A stretch of DNA of 64,000 nt. Origin: Sipunculus nudus (taxonomy: Eukaryota > Annelida > Sipuncula > Golfingiida > Sipunculidae). This document shows positions 12,628 to 24,420 of this stretch, piece after piece. Positions within the stretch are counted from its first letter, which is position 1, and the number at the start of each line of letters is the position of its first letter. The stretch is from contig CM049310.1 of assembly GCA_026874595.1 (NCBI GenBank), positions 15,722,058 to 15,786,057 on the forward strand, read 5' to 3'. Position numbers and translations under genes: made by a program. Below the pieces are notes generated by a model. It saw nothing but the letters and a program-made list of their open reading frames with translations. It made no database searches and was not told the DNA's origin.

Positions 12628-13163
12628 CTATAGAAACCGGGCTTCAGCCTACTGCCGGTAAAACGGGTGTCGCATAATAATTGTTTCCTGGAAAAGGCCG
12701 ATACATATCATTTTCCTCAGAATTCCCGTATTTAATTTTGCTCATAGCTGGAGTTTATTATATTAGAGGAGGAGGGGTCCGGGGAACCTGGGTTCCCCGT
12801 CTGAACGGGGGTGTGGGGGCAGAGCCCCCACCTAAAGCTTAATTTTCCTGTTAAAATAGTAAATGGTTTCCCATTTTCACGATAGATGCCTCTTCAATCG
12901 CAGATATAAATGAACAAAACTTGCTCCTGCTGGTATCTCGTCTTCACGGCTCACTTAGTAGCGTGTAGGGCTCCTAGTCCAGAGATCGTAAGTTTGATAC
13001 CCGATTCAGGCGACTTCTGATGCTTAGTAGTTGTTTATGTTAGAAGAGTTGAGTGTAGGGACATCTACAGGGAAAAGTAGGAGTTAAAATAGGGAATGAG
13101 AGGTGACAATTTTATTTATATGTTCCTCAATACAAGCGAAGCCCGCGTTCTATAGTGGCTCCC
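12628..13163. repeat. Block with imperfect inverted ends and two strong hairpins
   Basis: Ends ACTATAGAAACCGGGCTTC and its imperfect inverse GAAGCCCGCGTTCTATAGT. Inside are two perfect hairpins side by side: GGGGAACC-TG-GGTTCCCC (12781-12798) and GTGGGGGC-AGA-GCCCCCAC (12813-12831). Possibly a small nested element. Confidence 0.45.
12950..13018 (+). repeat. tRNA-like segment (SINE head or degraded tRNA)
   Basis: TTAGTAGCGTGTAGGG resembles an A box and GTAAGTTTGATACC a B box at tRNA-like spacing. Stems are poor, so it is not called a tRNA gene. Confidence 0.35.
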
Positions 13164-13429
13164 TAAAAACACCTGTCAAGCTGTCTGAATAAATGTTTAT
13201 TATTGTGTTGCAGACTGGAACCAGTTTTTTCCCATAAATTCAATAAAAGCTAAATTTCCGAATGTGAATGTGTTTGTTTTCATGATGTATAATACCTAGG
13301 TATTTGTCAGTAATGAACAAAGAACAATATTTTCTGCTTATAGACATTATAAGCTTTCTTTTCATACCCAACATGTGATATTTAACCCATTTTGAAAAAA
13401 ATAGTTGGCGGTCCCTACACAGGGTACCA

Positions 13430-13760
13430 GAGATTTTACCGTCACGGCCGTACGGCATACCTTCTGGCGAATTGATGGGACCCTTTATATTAGACTATCA
13501 TACCTGTTTTCATGTCCCTTGACGCTGCACACCCCATTTTTTCGACTAGACCAACTAAACACTTCATTGAGCCTCAAGGTATTCACCAAATTGCACTTTT
13601 CCTGGTTTGTAAACGTCAGGTGCTCCTTGTTTGCGCGAGCTTGCTGGTCCGCCGTCCCATCGTCAATGAGACGGCGTCGTGTGTGTGTACACATCAAACG
13701 GTGACGTCATCCCAATGTGCGTGGGTGACAAGGGGTTGTTCACAAGTTGCCGCCTGCAAA
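13430..13760. other. CpG-richer unique segment
   Basis: Several overlapping short frames run through this CpG-richer stretch on both strands, none with recognisable protein similarity. It contains a perfect CRE octamer TGACGTCA near 13703. It may be regulatory or a decayed exon; I cannot tell. Confidence 0.3.
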
Positions 13761-14406
13761 TTGCCACAGGTGATTGCCTCTTGAACAGTAAAGGCCCTAC
13801 GTGACATGCCTAAAGTGAAAGTTTTATTTTAGCACATGCAGACACATAGTTAAAGTAGGCCTATTACTACACATCATGTAAAAACAGCTGAACTCGGTCA
13901 TTAAGAAATGGGGATGAGTAGAGGTTAGTCTACATTTTTACCCGCTTTTTCTATTTTAGGGCCTACGTAAGAATGATTAGATTCACAGCATGAATACGAA
14001 AAGATTATTTTTATTTATTATGCTGCAAACTCGTATTAACAGTAAAAGTAAATATTTAATTCGTTAATAATTGATAATACAACTTACTTTAATAATATTT
14101 ACATGCAGTTTCACTTAATTATTTCCTTATCCCGGCTTAAATATAAACATAAAGGCTATAGTATAATAATATTATATTTAAACATATGCCTCGATTAGCT
14201 ATAATATACAGTTTAAAATATTTTGATGGAAAGGGAATTTTGAAACAAACCCCTTCAACAGACTGTTGAAGCGAGGTAGCGGCACCTGGCAACTGTTAAA
14301 GATACTATTTGAAGCGTGTTTCAAGATAGTATGTGAAACAAGATGGCATCATGTTTACTTTATTTCCACCGATGAAAAAATAAGATTCGAACACCAGATC
14401 GAACAG

Positions 14407-14409
<3 letters not shown>

Positions 14410-14468
<59 letters not shown>
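14410..14468. repeat. (TA)n microsatellite
   Basis: About 28 TA repeats; Tyr/Ile frames over it are artefacts. Confidence 0.98.
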
Positions 14469-14473
<5 letters not shown>

Positions 14474-14476
14474 AAT

Positions 14477-14588
14477 TGCTAGGTGTGAAAAATCTATATC
14501 CAAGGTGGAACAAATATTTATTAAGTCGTGCGCACGAATGACTAATTTGTGCGCACGAATGACTAATTCGTGCGCACGATTTACAAGC
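14477..14588 (-). repeat. GTGCGCAC palindrome array, left (inverted) copy
   Basis: Three units of roughly 21 bp with the palindrome TCGTGCGCACGA, next to TCCACCTTGGATATAGATTT read on the minus strand. The same order occurs in the plus orientation at 16970-17160. Confidence 0.85.
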
Positions 14589-14989
14589 CAAAGAGAAGCA
14601 AGCACACATCGACTCGGTCTAGGCACAGGCTGGCAGATTCAGCGTGTACACACGGTTGTCAAAATGGAGCCCAACGATTTCCGATAGTTCCGTGACTTTC
14701 TGACTTGGTAAATTCGGTACTCTGTAGTGATTGAAAATAGAGAGGGCTATAAGGTATATTTAAAGAATATAAATATATAACTCACAGACCCTGATACTAA
14801 GTGTCGTGCATGGTGGAAAATTTCCAAGGGTTTCTTTGGTAAAAAACAACAACCTACATTATCATCGTTAATTAATTAAATAAATGTGATTATACATGTC
14901 CATACTGACCATATATTCTTATTTAATTCCCATGCAAATATAATAAACTTTGTGAAAAACCCAAACAGGTACTTACCTAGTACTTCAGC

Positions 14990-15089
14990 CAGTGGCGTCA
15001 ATTTTTCTTCCAGGGTGGGGGGATGACTTAATATATTTATACACACACACACACACCTTTTCAGCGTCTGTGAGTGGCATATACACATA

Positions 15090-15166
<77 letters not shown>

Positions 15167-15452
15167 GCCTATATATAATTATTATATATATATATATATA
15201 TACTCAATCATATTGCAAATAATTATAATGTTTTAGAAAATAAGTTATTTTGTGAATTCTAAGAAAGGTTTAGATATAAGGATTTTTAGTAAATAGATCC
15301 AAAGTCTTTAATTCTATTTATTAACATATTTCGTTTGCAATATTATAATATTATTCTCTGAAAAGTGGGGGGGGATGATTACATTGATCATCCCCCTTGC
15401 CAAAAAGTGGGGGGTTTATATACCCCCCATCCCCCCTATAATGACGCCCCTG
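14990..15452. mobile_element. hAT-type MITE, copy 2 (463 bp)
   Basis: Starts CAGTGGCGTCAAT, ends AATGACGCCCCTG, and is flanked by the exact 8-bp duplication ACTTCAGC (14982-14989, 15453-15460). Same internal plan as copy 1: (AC)n, (TA)n, then GGGGGATGATTACATTGATC and GGGGGGTTTATATACCCCCC. Confidence 0.9.
15092..15201. repeat. (TA)n microsatellite
   Basis: Two TA runs (to 15164 and from about 15181) inside MITE copy 2. Confidence 0.97.
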
Positions 15453-16089
15453 ACTTCAGCTCTTTGGCGGTTAATTTTGGCATTTGAAATGTATCCAACA
15501 GATGGCGCTTTGGCCATGTGCAAAATGGCGTCTATTGAGGCCGCGCCAGTACTGGCCCAGAAGTGGCCCAGTACCGGACTAAATTGGCAACCATGCCTAT
15601 AATTTATACCATATGCACACTTCTGTTCTTGTACTGGTTCTGTTCCGGCAGTACCGTTACCGGTATTGCCGGTATATACCAGTATCAAACCAGCATTGGC
15701 CCAATTCTGCTATGTTGACTGGTTTGAAGCATAATGTGAACATATATTGTAGACAATGCCGACCAGGCTGAAATTTTTAATAGTTATTAATATTCTGCTT
15801 CACAAAGTAACTACAGTTACAGTTCTCAATCGCCATTTGAAGATGATGCTTCATTGTAAATTACACATAAACTAGGTGAAATGAGCTTCTCATGTTATAT
15901 TTCCGAGTCACTTTAACTGATTCGCTTTCCAGGCAGGAACATATAAACATAATAGTTTGAAAGCCAATAAGCGTTTGGAAATTTTTTATTATTATAAATT
16001 CCATTTCTCTATGAAAGTTTTAGATCTTATGTTAAAATCATTAATATACGGCCACTACTAGAGAGTGGTGATTTAATATTTATCAATCG

Positions 16090-16660
16090 TTCTGTCAGAC
16101 AGTCCTACCAGCTGGGGAGTATACAACGGAAAGCATGTTTAACATTTACTGGAACGTTCTCGACTACCAGCACTGGAGCTATGTTAAAAGAGCTAGTATA
16201 AAAATAGCAAGTATAAAAATAAGAAGAGAGTTGGCCATACTATCCACATTTTATGAAATGGTTAATGGACTAGCTCCTGATTATCTGCTAATATATTAAC
16301 TCAAACTCTGTTTCATGCTGCTCATGAGCCCTACATGTCCACGCAAATCGCATTTGCTATGGATACCGAGGTTCACACGGAATGACTGTCGCTTTTTTTT
16401 CCTTCCAATTTTCTTTTCTTTCCTTTCAATAGCCTGCAAACTTTGGAACATTTTCCAATAATTCAGTCTACTTCAATATAATCTTTTAGGGAAACTGTTC
16501 TTGACTATTTAAACCCTGCCTCTCGAGAAAAACAAAGTTTTTATTGTGATAATCAACGTCAACACGAACTTATCCATACTCGGTTACGACTAGGTACCAG
16601 TTGCTTAAATCAATACCTATTTTCAATTGGAAAGACTGATGGTTTCAATCTAATTGATAA
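16090..16660 (+). pseudogene. Decayed 3' end of a LINE ORF2 (plus strand)
   Basis: Broken frames spell the C-terminal part of non-LTR retrotransposon polyproteins: QRKACLTFTGT, then RRELAILSTFYEMVNGLAPDY, then, after frame changes, SREKQSFYCDNQRQHELIHT followed by RLRLGTSCLNQYLFSIGK. The HTRLRLG motif near the end is typical of many LINE ORF2 C-termini. Several stops and shifts make it inactive. Clade not assigned. Confidence 0.8.
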
Positions 16661-16750
16661 GCTCGATATGGACCTAGACGTTTATTTTTATTGTATTACG
16701 CCTATCTGTGTATGTGGAATGTCAATCTGTATTAACGTATATTATGTAAG

Positions 16751-16753
<3 letters not shown>

Positions 16754-16795
<42 letters not shown>

Positions 16796-16810
16796 TATAT
16801 ATATATCTCA
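16754..16810. repeat. (TA)n microsatellite
   Basis: About 18 TA repeats just after the LINE remnant. Confidence 0.97.
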
Positions 16811-16969
16811 TCGTGTGCTTGTGAATATATGTGCACTTTACCAATCTGATCATTTGTATATACATTTATACATTCATGTTAATTGTTCACTTTCTTTTGA
16901 TTTTTATGCAGGAGAGCGACTGCTTTTTTATTCTGTTGAAATAAATATGTTGAAACAAAATTTATTTTT

Positions 16970-17160
16970 ACATTTAGTAATTCATGCGCACGAATTAATA
17001 AATATTTTTCCACCTTGGAAATATATTTTTCACACCTAGTAATTCGTGCGCACCAATGAATAAATATCTTTTCAACCTTGGAAATATATTTTTCACACCA
17101 AGTATTTCGTGCGCACGAATAAGTTATACGTGCGCAGAAATTAATAAATATATTTCACTT
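16970..17160 (+). repeat. GTGCGCAC palindrome array, right copy
   Basis: Units of about 60-70 bp with ATTCGTGCGCACGAAT-like palindromes near 16984, 17043, 17106 and a partial one near 17129, separated by CACCTTGGAAATATATTTTT and CACACCTAGTAATTCG. Inverted relative to 14477-14588. Confidence 0.85.
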
Positions 17161-17165
17161 TGTCG

Positions 17166-19110
17166 TCTCCCGGGCTCTGTACTAGTGTGCCAAACTAAAT
17201 ACAAAAACAATTTTATATTTTTGATGTCATTTGTTATTGTCCGATATATGTCCTTACAGGCAATTTTTGAGTCACAAGGGTATACGCGAATTATGTCGGT
17301 CAAAACAGCCCAAATGTTTTGTGTTAAATTTTTGCTACGTTAATACTTTATGTCCATACCTTTATGGGAGTATCAGATATTAAGCATGTCACCTCTAGCC
17401 GAGAATAACCGGCTTGTTGTAATTTAAATTCGTCAGATATGGCCGACTGCGAACCAGCAGTTGGTATACTATATCTTACGTGGGAGGGTAAAAGCCACAT
17501 CCATAAATGGCATCACGCGGAAGCAATAATCCGAGATATTAATATGCGCACAGCGCAAAAAGAAATTAGACAAGTAGCGCATGGAAACATCGAGCAAAAG
17601 GAATCCTCCTTTACCTTCATTAGCTTACAAAATGTGAAAACATCGGCATAGACGGAGGTCCTCGCACCGTTGATATTGTTTACGGGTGGTGTAATTCAGT
17701 CTGCTGACACAACGCTGATTTGGGATAAGATATGTAATTGGCTTGGAGACCACGCATTGGAGAGGTAGTGAGAAGTTCGTAGTAAACATTTGCCCGTGAT
17801 TTCATTCATAACAATTTTTGGCAGAAATCGAGGGCGTCGCTGGCCGTACTTGTCAACCAAACAGTTTCGGCCTAGATCAGGGGACCACCCCCACGTTAAA
17901 GATACGCGTCTGGAGCGACCGTAAGCTTAACAAATGTCCAATGCACGATCCTAAAAAAAAAAAAAATATTCAGTATACGGTAAGAATTGTACGATTAGTA
18001 GCAGAATAGTAGCGGTCATGGCAGAGTTCTAGAAGCGGACCAGCCCCTATCGGGAATCGCTCCTGCCAAGCACCGCAAATCAGTTTATGTTTCTCAATGA
18101 ACCTGTATATCCGTTTTCCTTTATAGGTGTTTCATTAAAAAAAAATAGTTGTTCTTATGCATTCATGTATTGTGTTTACATCTGACCTTTCAAATAAAGC
18201 TACGAGCTAATAAATTAATATTTACGGACGATCTATCAACCGGGATGTCCAGGAAGATGAGGCACATACATTCGCCATACCTTTTTTGTTGTAAAGGCGT
18301 GACGTTAAGCATTCGTGGTGAGGAAGAACGATATCATATATTATTTTCCTACATCGGAAACAATTCCCTTCGTAATGTTTCAATAGTTTCAGAGAACTAT
18401 TGTTCGGATTGTTAACATCAGAAGCTATTTACGATCGTTTTTACGCAAATGTTCTGACAGGTCGAGTACAAAACGGAACACATGAGACGTAATCGTGTCT
18501 CGCGAGGCGAGGAAAGTTCCATAGCTGATAACAAATTGAACAAAGTAAGAAGAAACGTTAGAAGGATACAGGATGTAAGGGTACAGAAGCCCTGCTTTTG
18601 AATTATATTTTTTGAAAATGAAACCCCGCCTTGAGTTTGTGACTTCTGGGTGCGTTTAACATGGGGATTCTTGGTATTGACTGAGTATGGGGATTTCATG
18701 AGGGATTTTGGCGAAGTCTGACGTGTGGTTAAAATAGAAGAAACTCTGAAGTTAAAGATCGCTGGTTTTTCTGAATTGCCATGAATGTGATGTGAAGTCG
18801 AAGACGTGTACACTGCCAGAGAATCGTAACGCCCTTTGGAGATGGACAGATGTTAATTGGGGGGGGGGGGGGGCTTTTTAGGATGTAAAATTATTTGAAA
18901 AAAAAAATTTTGAGAGCGCCTGGGGCACTAATTACGTCAAATACGGTTTAAATATAAATATAGGCCTATATATACGGTATGTTCTATGTGCCTGACCTGT
19001 CATTCTCAACGTTGCGGAATCAGAAGTTTATTTATATTCGACGATTGTAAGACAAAAGCAACGATCAACGATGATCAAATACTAATCGATAATTTCATGC
19101 ACCTGTTCTA
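17166..19110. other. No recognised gene
   Basis: Short frames occur (for example 17439-17651 plus and 18418-18813 minus, 131 codons), but none shows a domain, splice context or composition I can interpret. A poly-G run lies at 18858-18874. Confidence 0.4.
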
Positions 19111-19119
19111 GTAATTACT

Positions 19120-19450
19120 TTTTTTAAATTTTTCAAGGATTTGCCACAATCATTTTCTGCTCACCATGTCAAATGCCCTTGTCAATTCGACGAAGTTAAT
19201 GTAAAGACCTTTGTTTTGTTTCGTGCATTTCTACTGTAGCAGCCTAAACGTAAACACCGTGTCTGCGGTGTCCCGGCTTGCTCTAAACCGCACTGACTGA
19301 GGGAGCAGATCCTCGGCAATGGTTAGATGCTATAGTCTGTTTACCAGAATTCGGGCAAAGATCTTTCCTGTAATGGAACGGAAGGTATTACCTCTATAAT
19401 TGAAACGGTCTGCCTTTTTCCCCCATATCATTGTAGTTTTATAATGACTG
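19120..19450 (-). pseudogene. Decayed LINE reverse transcriptase fragment (minus strand)
   Basis: Minus-strand translation gives the fingers/palm region of a non-LTR reverse transcriptase: NYRG, ITGKIFARILVNRL, AEDLLPQSVRFRASRDTADT, then NKGLYINFVELTRAFDMVSRK, close to the widespread GKIFARILLNRL...FVDLTKAFDTV signature. In-frame stops interrupt it at least twice (after VNRL and after VSRK). The catalytic YADD region is not present in readable form, so the copy is inactive. Confidence 0.85.
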
Positions 19451-20159
19451 CAAAACCAAGATTTTGGGGCGAGTATGCCATGCTCCCAGCATCGGACGAA
19501 ACATTCATGGAGTCCTGAGTGGAGACATTGATCAAAACTTCTATGTGGATGGCATCAACATGTGCAGCTTTGAACGAGTTTAATAAATTGATGGTAAATT
19601 GATGCTCATCAAGTTAACTTTTCATGAGTAGCTGTGGGTTGTAGTCTATTGCTGCTTTATGAATCAAAGGTTGGCAGTGAAAAGGCTATTGAAGTGATTT
19701 ACAATGTTACAAAATCGAGATGATTATTTTCTAAGAGCATATCTGGGTTTAACCTAAAAGCCTTGGTGTCTTCATTTGTGAGTTCGCCGGATTCGAATGG
19801 GTAATCATTTGTTGACCTATGGCCGGACTTTAACTCTGACTGAATAGTTGTTGAAATTTTTGTAATAATACGCTGCTTCAAATACAAGAAGACTTGTGTT
19901 TTGTCCCTTCAAATAGAAAAAAAAAATGATCACAGGGACTCCATTCAAAGTCCTCTGGTATATCTCCTGAGGATCTTTCTGTTGGGAAGCTTTCTGTGTG
20001 ACAGTTACCTGTTGTGCTTTGCAAAATGGAAGGCAGGCGTGGATCCAGGTGATGGGTCGAGGTCTCGAAAAGAAAACTTTTTATATTGGAGAAATTGCAG
20101 AAGTTCTTCAAGATCCTTTAGTACACAATACAGTTTGACAAACTGTCCCGTCTGTCACA

Positions 20160-20900
20160 CCCCCTAAGGAATGGACGTCTAGTTTCTTTTGAATACTAGT
20201 TGAGATGGCTGGACCTCGCACATACACACAAGATTAAACAATAAATGAGTTACAAGAACAATAAATATAATAAAATAAAAGAACTAACAGTTCTCTGGGA
20301 TGATGATCCACACTGTCCTAACAATAAGAGTCCCGGTTACACGTGCAATGCGCAGAGTCCTGGGTACACTATTATTAAATTTGATACTACGTATATACAC
20401 ACGCAGCTGGAATCGGGAGGTTCGATGTTTTGGTACGTGCACCCTAAAGTTTGACTCTTGTTTACGTGATAGTTCTGGATAGCGAGTCTTAGACCAAAGT
20501 AGAATGTGTGTAAAAAACTGAAGTCGCGATCTCAAAGTTCACGAGTGAGAAACTTCTCTGATCTCCAGTTATATTAATCGTGCTTCTTCCTCTCATAACT
20601 GTGTCAAATGCGGTACTTGCCAATTTCCGTTTGGTTTCAACAGCCATCACGGACGAACCTAAAACATATACTTGGTGATTCCAGCACCCGCGTATAGGAA
20701 CATGGCAAATGCTCATATCATTGGTCAATACTTTGTGAATATCAGCGATTGTTCCAAGGCCACTCTTCTGCACTCGTGGTTTACCACGGCCGACTATCAA
20801 TCACTCACGATTCCGTGGTTAACCTCGCTGGCATCCTCAGACCTTGACTATTGACACACTGGGAAAACGTCCCTCTTGGCAAGGCACTCGCTTACTTACA
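20160..20900. other. Unrecognised coding-like frames
   Basis: A minus-strand frame at 20489-20800 (103 codons, including AVETKRKLASTAFDTVMRGR) is unusually protein-like, but I recognise no family and see no matching splice sites. Possibly a fragment of a retroelement or host gene. Confidence 0.3.
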
Positions 20901-20921
20901 ATTTTTTTTAAAGATATTTTT

Positions 20922-21302
20922 GGTGGAGGTAACCGCCTCCATTTTTTATGCTTTGCTTAACTAAGTAAATGTACATCCGCAGAGATCCATTCCGGTTTCG
21001 GGCTACGTGACAGGGGCTTATATCCGACTTTTCCTGGCGTCAACCAGGTTCGGTATACCACTCCTGCGGGCCCTGGGTGTGTGTCATCCCAATGACTGGG
21101 TCAGAACACCGAGGAACCCCCGTGAGCGCATTCGTTTGTGAATGAAACACGACTGATGGGCACAGTCTTCCCATTAAGCCTGCAGAGTGCTCACCCTGGG
21201 TGGGAGCCGACCGTGAAAAATCTCACCGCCTCGGAAGAGATTCGAACTCACGATCTCCCGGTTAAGTCCTGCGCTCTACCCCTGAGCCACAGAAGCCGCT
21301 TG
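20922..21302 (-). mobile_element. tRNA-derived SINE, copy 2 (inverted)
   Basis: On the minus strand it starts GCGGCTTCTGTGGCTCAGGG with a good A box and B box (GAGTTCGAATCTC), matches 5164-5569 through the body, and ends in the GGAGGCGGTTACCTCC hairpin and A-rich tail. Better preserved than copy 1 in its tRNA part. Confidence 0.88.
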
Positions 21303-22214
21303 CTTGCAATTTCTGATAGCCTCTCCGACAATCTTTGACAATCGGCTGGACTGTCAACCTGATACACTGTGTCCTCATCCCAGAAATCGGCATATAAATA
21401 CCCACGTCACACATCCTGACGTCAGGCTAGGCTTATGGCCTTACAGTATAATCGTGCCGTGTTGCTAACTGCCTTAATATATAATGGCCAAGCCCCCTTA
21501 GACATCGGAGTATGACGAAGTTGTGCAAGCACCTGAGTTTTCACTGGGTTATACCCAAAATCAATGCTTCTACAGAAAACTGGCTGGACCAACTTTGACG
21601 AGTGTGACAAGAAACAATTCCCAAAGAGTCATGCATGAACAGAAACTGACATTAAATAAAAAACCGGGGTTTCCCTAGGTTTGCATGCTAACATCGATAC
21701 GAAATACAAATATACACTAAACATATAACATACATATATACAATAAATAAGTGCAACAATTCATCTGGATATACTACAATTACTTGAAAGTACAATAATA
21801 TAATTAATAAAAAAAACACTTGTTACAGCGACACTGTGACACTGAATTCTCGAGATCCCAAGTTAAGAAATTTGCTTTTTTATGCATTTTATGGACAGCT
21901 TTCTCTTTTGAGATGCTGGAAACTGTGTTTTCCCCGTAACCAAGAGACTATAGGTCATAGTGACACAATGTTGCTTTTTCACAGAGGACCTGTCAGTTAG
22001 TTCATGTGTACTGTGTGCATTCGATTGAAGCCCCCTTACCAGAAAAAGCAGTACCTGTAATTAGTTAATCCATATATTCAGTTAGTTGTGCAGGCTATTC
22101 TTGTATAGGTAACTGTTTATTTGATAATGAGACCGCTGCTCTGTATGACTTCTATATTATTCCTAGTCCCTTGAATAGAAACCGTTAAATCCACTGACAG
22201 AGGACATGGTGTCT

Positions 22215-22345
22215 GGGAGCTGGAATATCCACGAATAAAGGCGAGAGGTAACATTCACCTTTTATTAGAACGCTACGCGTGGCCTCGACAATCGCGAGAC
22301 TTTACGAGACTATCCATGTAAAAAGCACACACTAGTATCAAAATG
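22215..22345 (-). repeat. Possible LTR fragment of the Gypsy remnant (left)
   Basis: GGCGAGAGG...TCGCGAGACTTTACGAGA resembles 24823-24911 (GGCAAGAGG...TCGCGAGACATTACGAGA) in order and spacing, 2.6 kb apart on either side of a broken pol. Boundaries are not resolved. Confidence 0.4.
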
Positions 22346-23499
22346 TTATACCGGAAAAAAAGACTTGACGCAGCACTTGTTCAATATCTTCATTCTGTAT
22401 ATCTTTTAGTCTTGATGTGAGATGATGAACTGCCTGACTACAACTAGATTCACATACAGCGTATCGTAGCTGCAACAAACTCTCTCCACTAATAAGCTAA
22501 TCAGCACAATTCTTACTCGAACAATCAGCGACGGCAGGGTTATCACTTAGCCGTATAACGTCTGCTGACTCCGTGGGTGAGGAACTCTGTATGCGCAGTG
22601 CCGTTACGCTGAGCAACCTTATGACAATACCCGGCGGCTTAAAAAGTTTGGTACTCCTTGTTACAGTGACATATACCTAGAACCTCGAGTGCACAAGTAA
22701 CATGACTTAAGAAGCTTAATATATGTGGTCTCAGTGAACCCTTTCCATTTTACTTTGTACATCTTACTCTTTCCCTATCCTATGCACTGTTGGAGCCGGT
22801 CCACCTCGTACCATTGATCATTAGTGTCCAATTTGTTTCCGACGTTTGCTGTGGGATGTAAGCCTTTTACGAAGATTATTGGGTTGAGCTCTTTGCCTTC
22901 GTATTGAGGAAAGTCGGACGTGTGTCAGGTTCCATGAAGAGCTTAAGCCGGTTAGCGTGTATGAAGGACGAAAGACGTTTGTGTGTCTCGGCGTGACTTA
23001 AAGCCAACGTGTCGTTCGGAACGCACTCAACAATCTAGAATATCCAGTCGATTTTGGAACAAGTTTTGAACTTAATCCTTGAGAAACTCTGTAGCCACAC
23101 ATGCTTGCAAATGCAAAAGTTTGGAACCTTTGCTCCTTGGTCATGACGTCGTTGGTATGTCTCTTGTGTGCGCTGAATGTTTGATTTTGCTAGTTCTTCT
23201 GATGTACTGAGATAGGAGCATAATATCTTATGAATTTACTGTCTAAAGACTTCTGTAACTACCGAGTCTATTGACTACTACAAATGTAACAAAACACACG
23301 CAAATTCACGTCTTCATTTTGTAGGTGGGGGCGTCGAGTATTGCGTTTCGGCCAGTTGAGCGGCTTTCCACAAGTTTCCTTTGTCGAAACATGTCTGGGT
23401 TTATCATCAGTCATTGCGTGTTGCGAGGAGACCAGAGGATCTTCAGCATATGGCAGTTCGGGACCAGAGCTGGATATTGGTAATTCATCCATGGTGGCG

Positions 23500-24420
23500 T
23501 TGTGCAGACGACGGAACTTCAGGGAATATCGAAAGTTGCTTGTGGCTTGTACGTCTCCCAGTAGCAGCGTCCGGGGTCACCATCTGATATCATGTAAGCC
23601 TTTGAATCTTCATCATTTAATAAATGTGAAAACGTTTGAAGGCCAACACGATTGCCAGTGCCTCGCATTCCAGTTACGAATAGCGTTGTTCTACTTCAGT
23701 TATTGCTCAACTGGCATATGCGATAGGTACTTTGTCCTGCAAAAGCATTGCATCTAGGACAACTGTCCAAGCGTCAAAAATGAAGTCGGAGGCCTTTTAA
23801 GGGGGTCAAAGTAGCTTGTTCGGAAAGTGAGTCCTTCATTGCCTGAACTGTGTCTTCCTCTGTGGAACCCCATGATGATTCAGTTTGTTGCCTGGTCAAC
23901 CGTCGAAGTGGCTTGGTGAGACTGGCAACCAATTATATGTACCGTGCCATTCTGAAGAATGGTCTCAATTCCGACAGATTCTTCGGTGTTGGTGCTTCCT
24001 TTACAGCTTTGACTTTTGTTGGGTTTGGTGCTAAGCCTTAAGAACTGAACACGTTTCCGAAACATTCTAATTTAGGAAATGTAATTTAACATTTCTTAGT
24101 GTTGCTTATGAGACGAACTCATGTAAAGTCCTTATGGTGCTTTGAGTTGCACAGTCGTGCTCCGTGCGGGTCTGTCCGAAGACGATTATGTCTTAGCACC
24201 ACTGATGCCTCCCAGAAAAGTCTGTATTTGATACCTAAACTCTTCCGTTTGTAGCGTTACAGGCCCTGGTGTGTCGAAAACGTAATGAAGCAACAGCTCT
24301 TGCATAAGCTGATGAAAGCCTTACGCAAGATCTGTTTTCTAAATACTGTGGCATCTTGGACAGCAGTTGCCAGCTCATCAATAGTCTGTAGACATGTCGG
24401 GTTCTAAAGATTGTGCTTCG
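23500..24420 (-). pseudogene. Decayed Ty3/Gypsy pol (RT to RNase H), minus strand
   Basis: Reading the minus strand from 24.4 toward 23.5 kb: the segment after the RT active site (DIIVFGQTRTEHD, about 24198-24155), with the YxDD box broken by a stop; then the RT thumb/connection (APNPTKVKAVKEAPTPKN, LSELRPFFRMARY, SLTKPLRRLTRQ); then the start of the RNase H region (STEEDTVQAMKDSLSEQATL). Frameshifts and stops separate every block, so it is inactive. Typical of Ty3/Gypsy LTR elements. Plus-strand frames here are complements. Confidence 0.82.

Larger units (their letters stand above)
10220..13417. mobile_element. 3.2-kb element with 12-bp TIRs and 7-bp target duplication
   Basis: TIRs TAGGGACCGCCA (10220-10231) and TGGCGGTCCCTA (13406-13417) are perfect reverse complements and are flanked directly by CACAGGG (10213-10219 and 13418-13424). 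No transposase frame is visible, so it is non-autonomous or decayed. It carries a nested MITE (11322-11792), a palindromic block (12628-13163) and a tRNA-like segment. The TAGGG start resembles hAT ends, but hAT elements duplicate 8 bp; superfamily left open. Confidence 0.7.
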
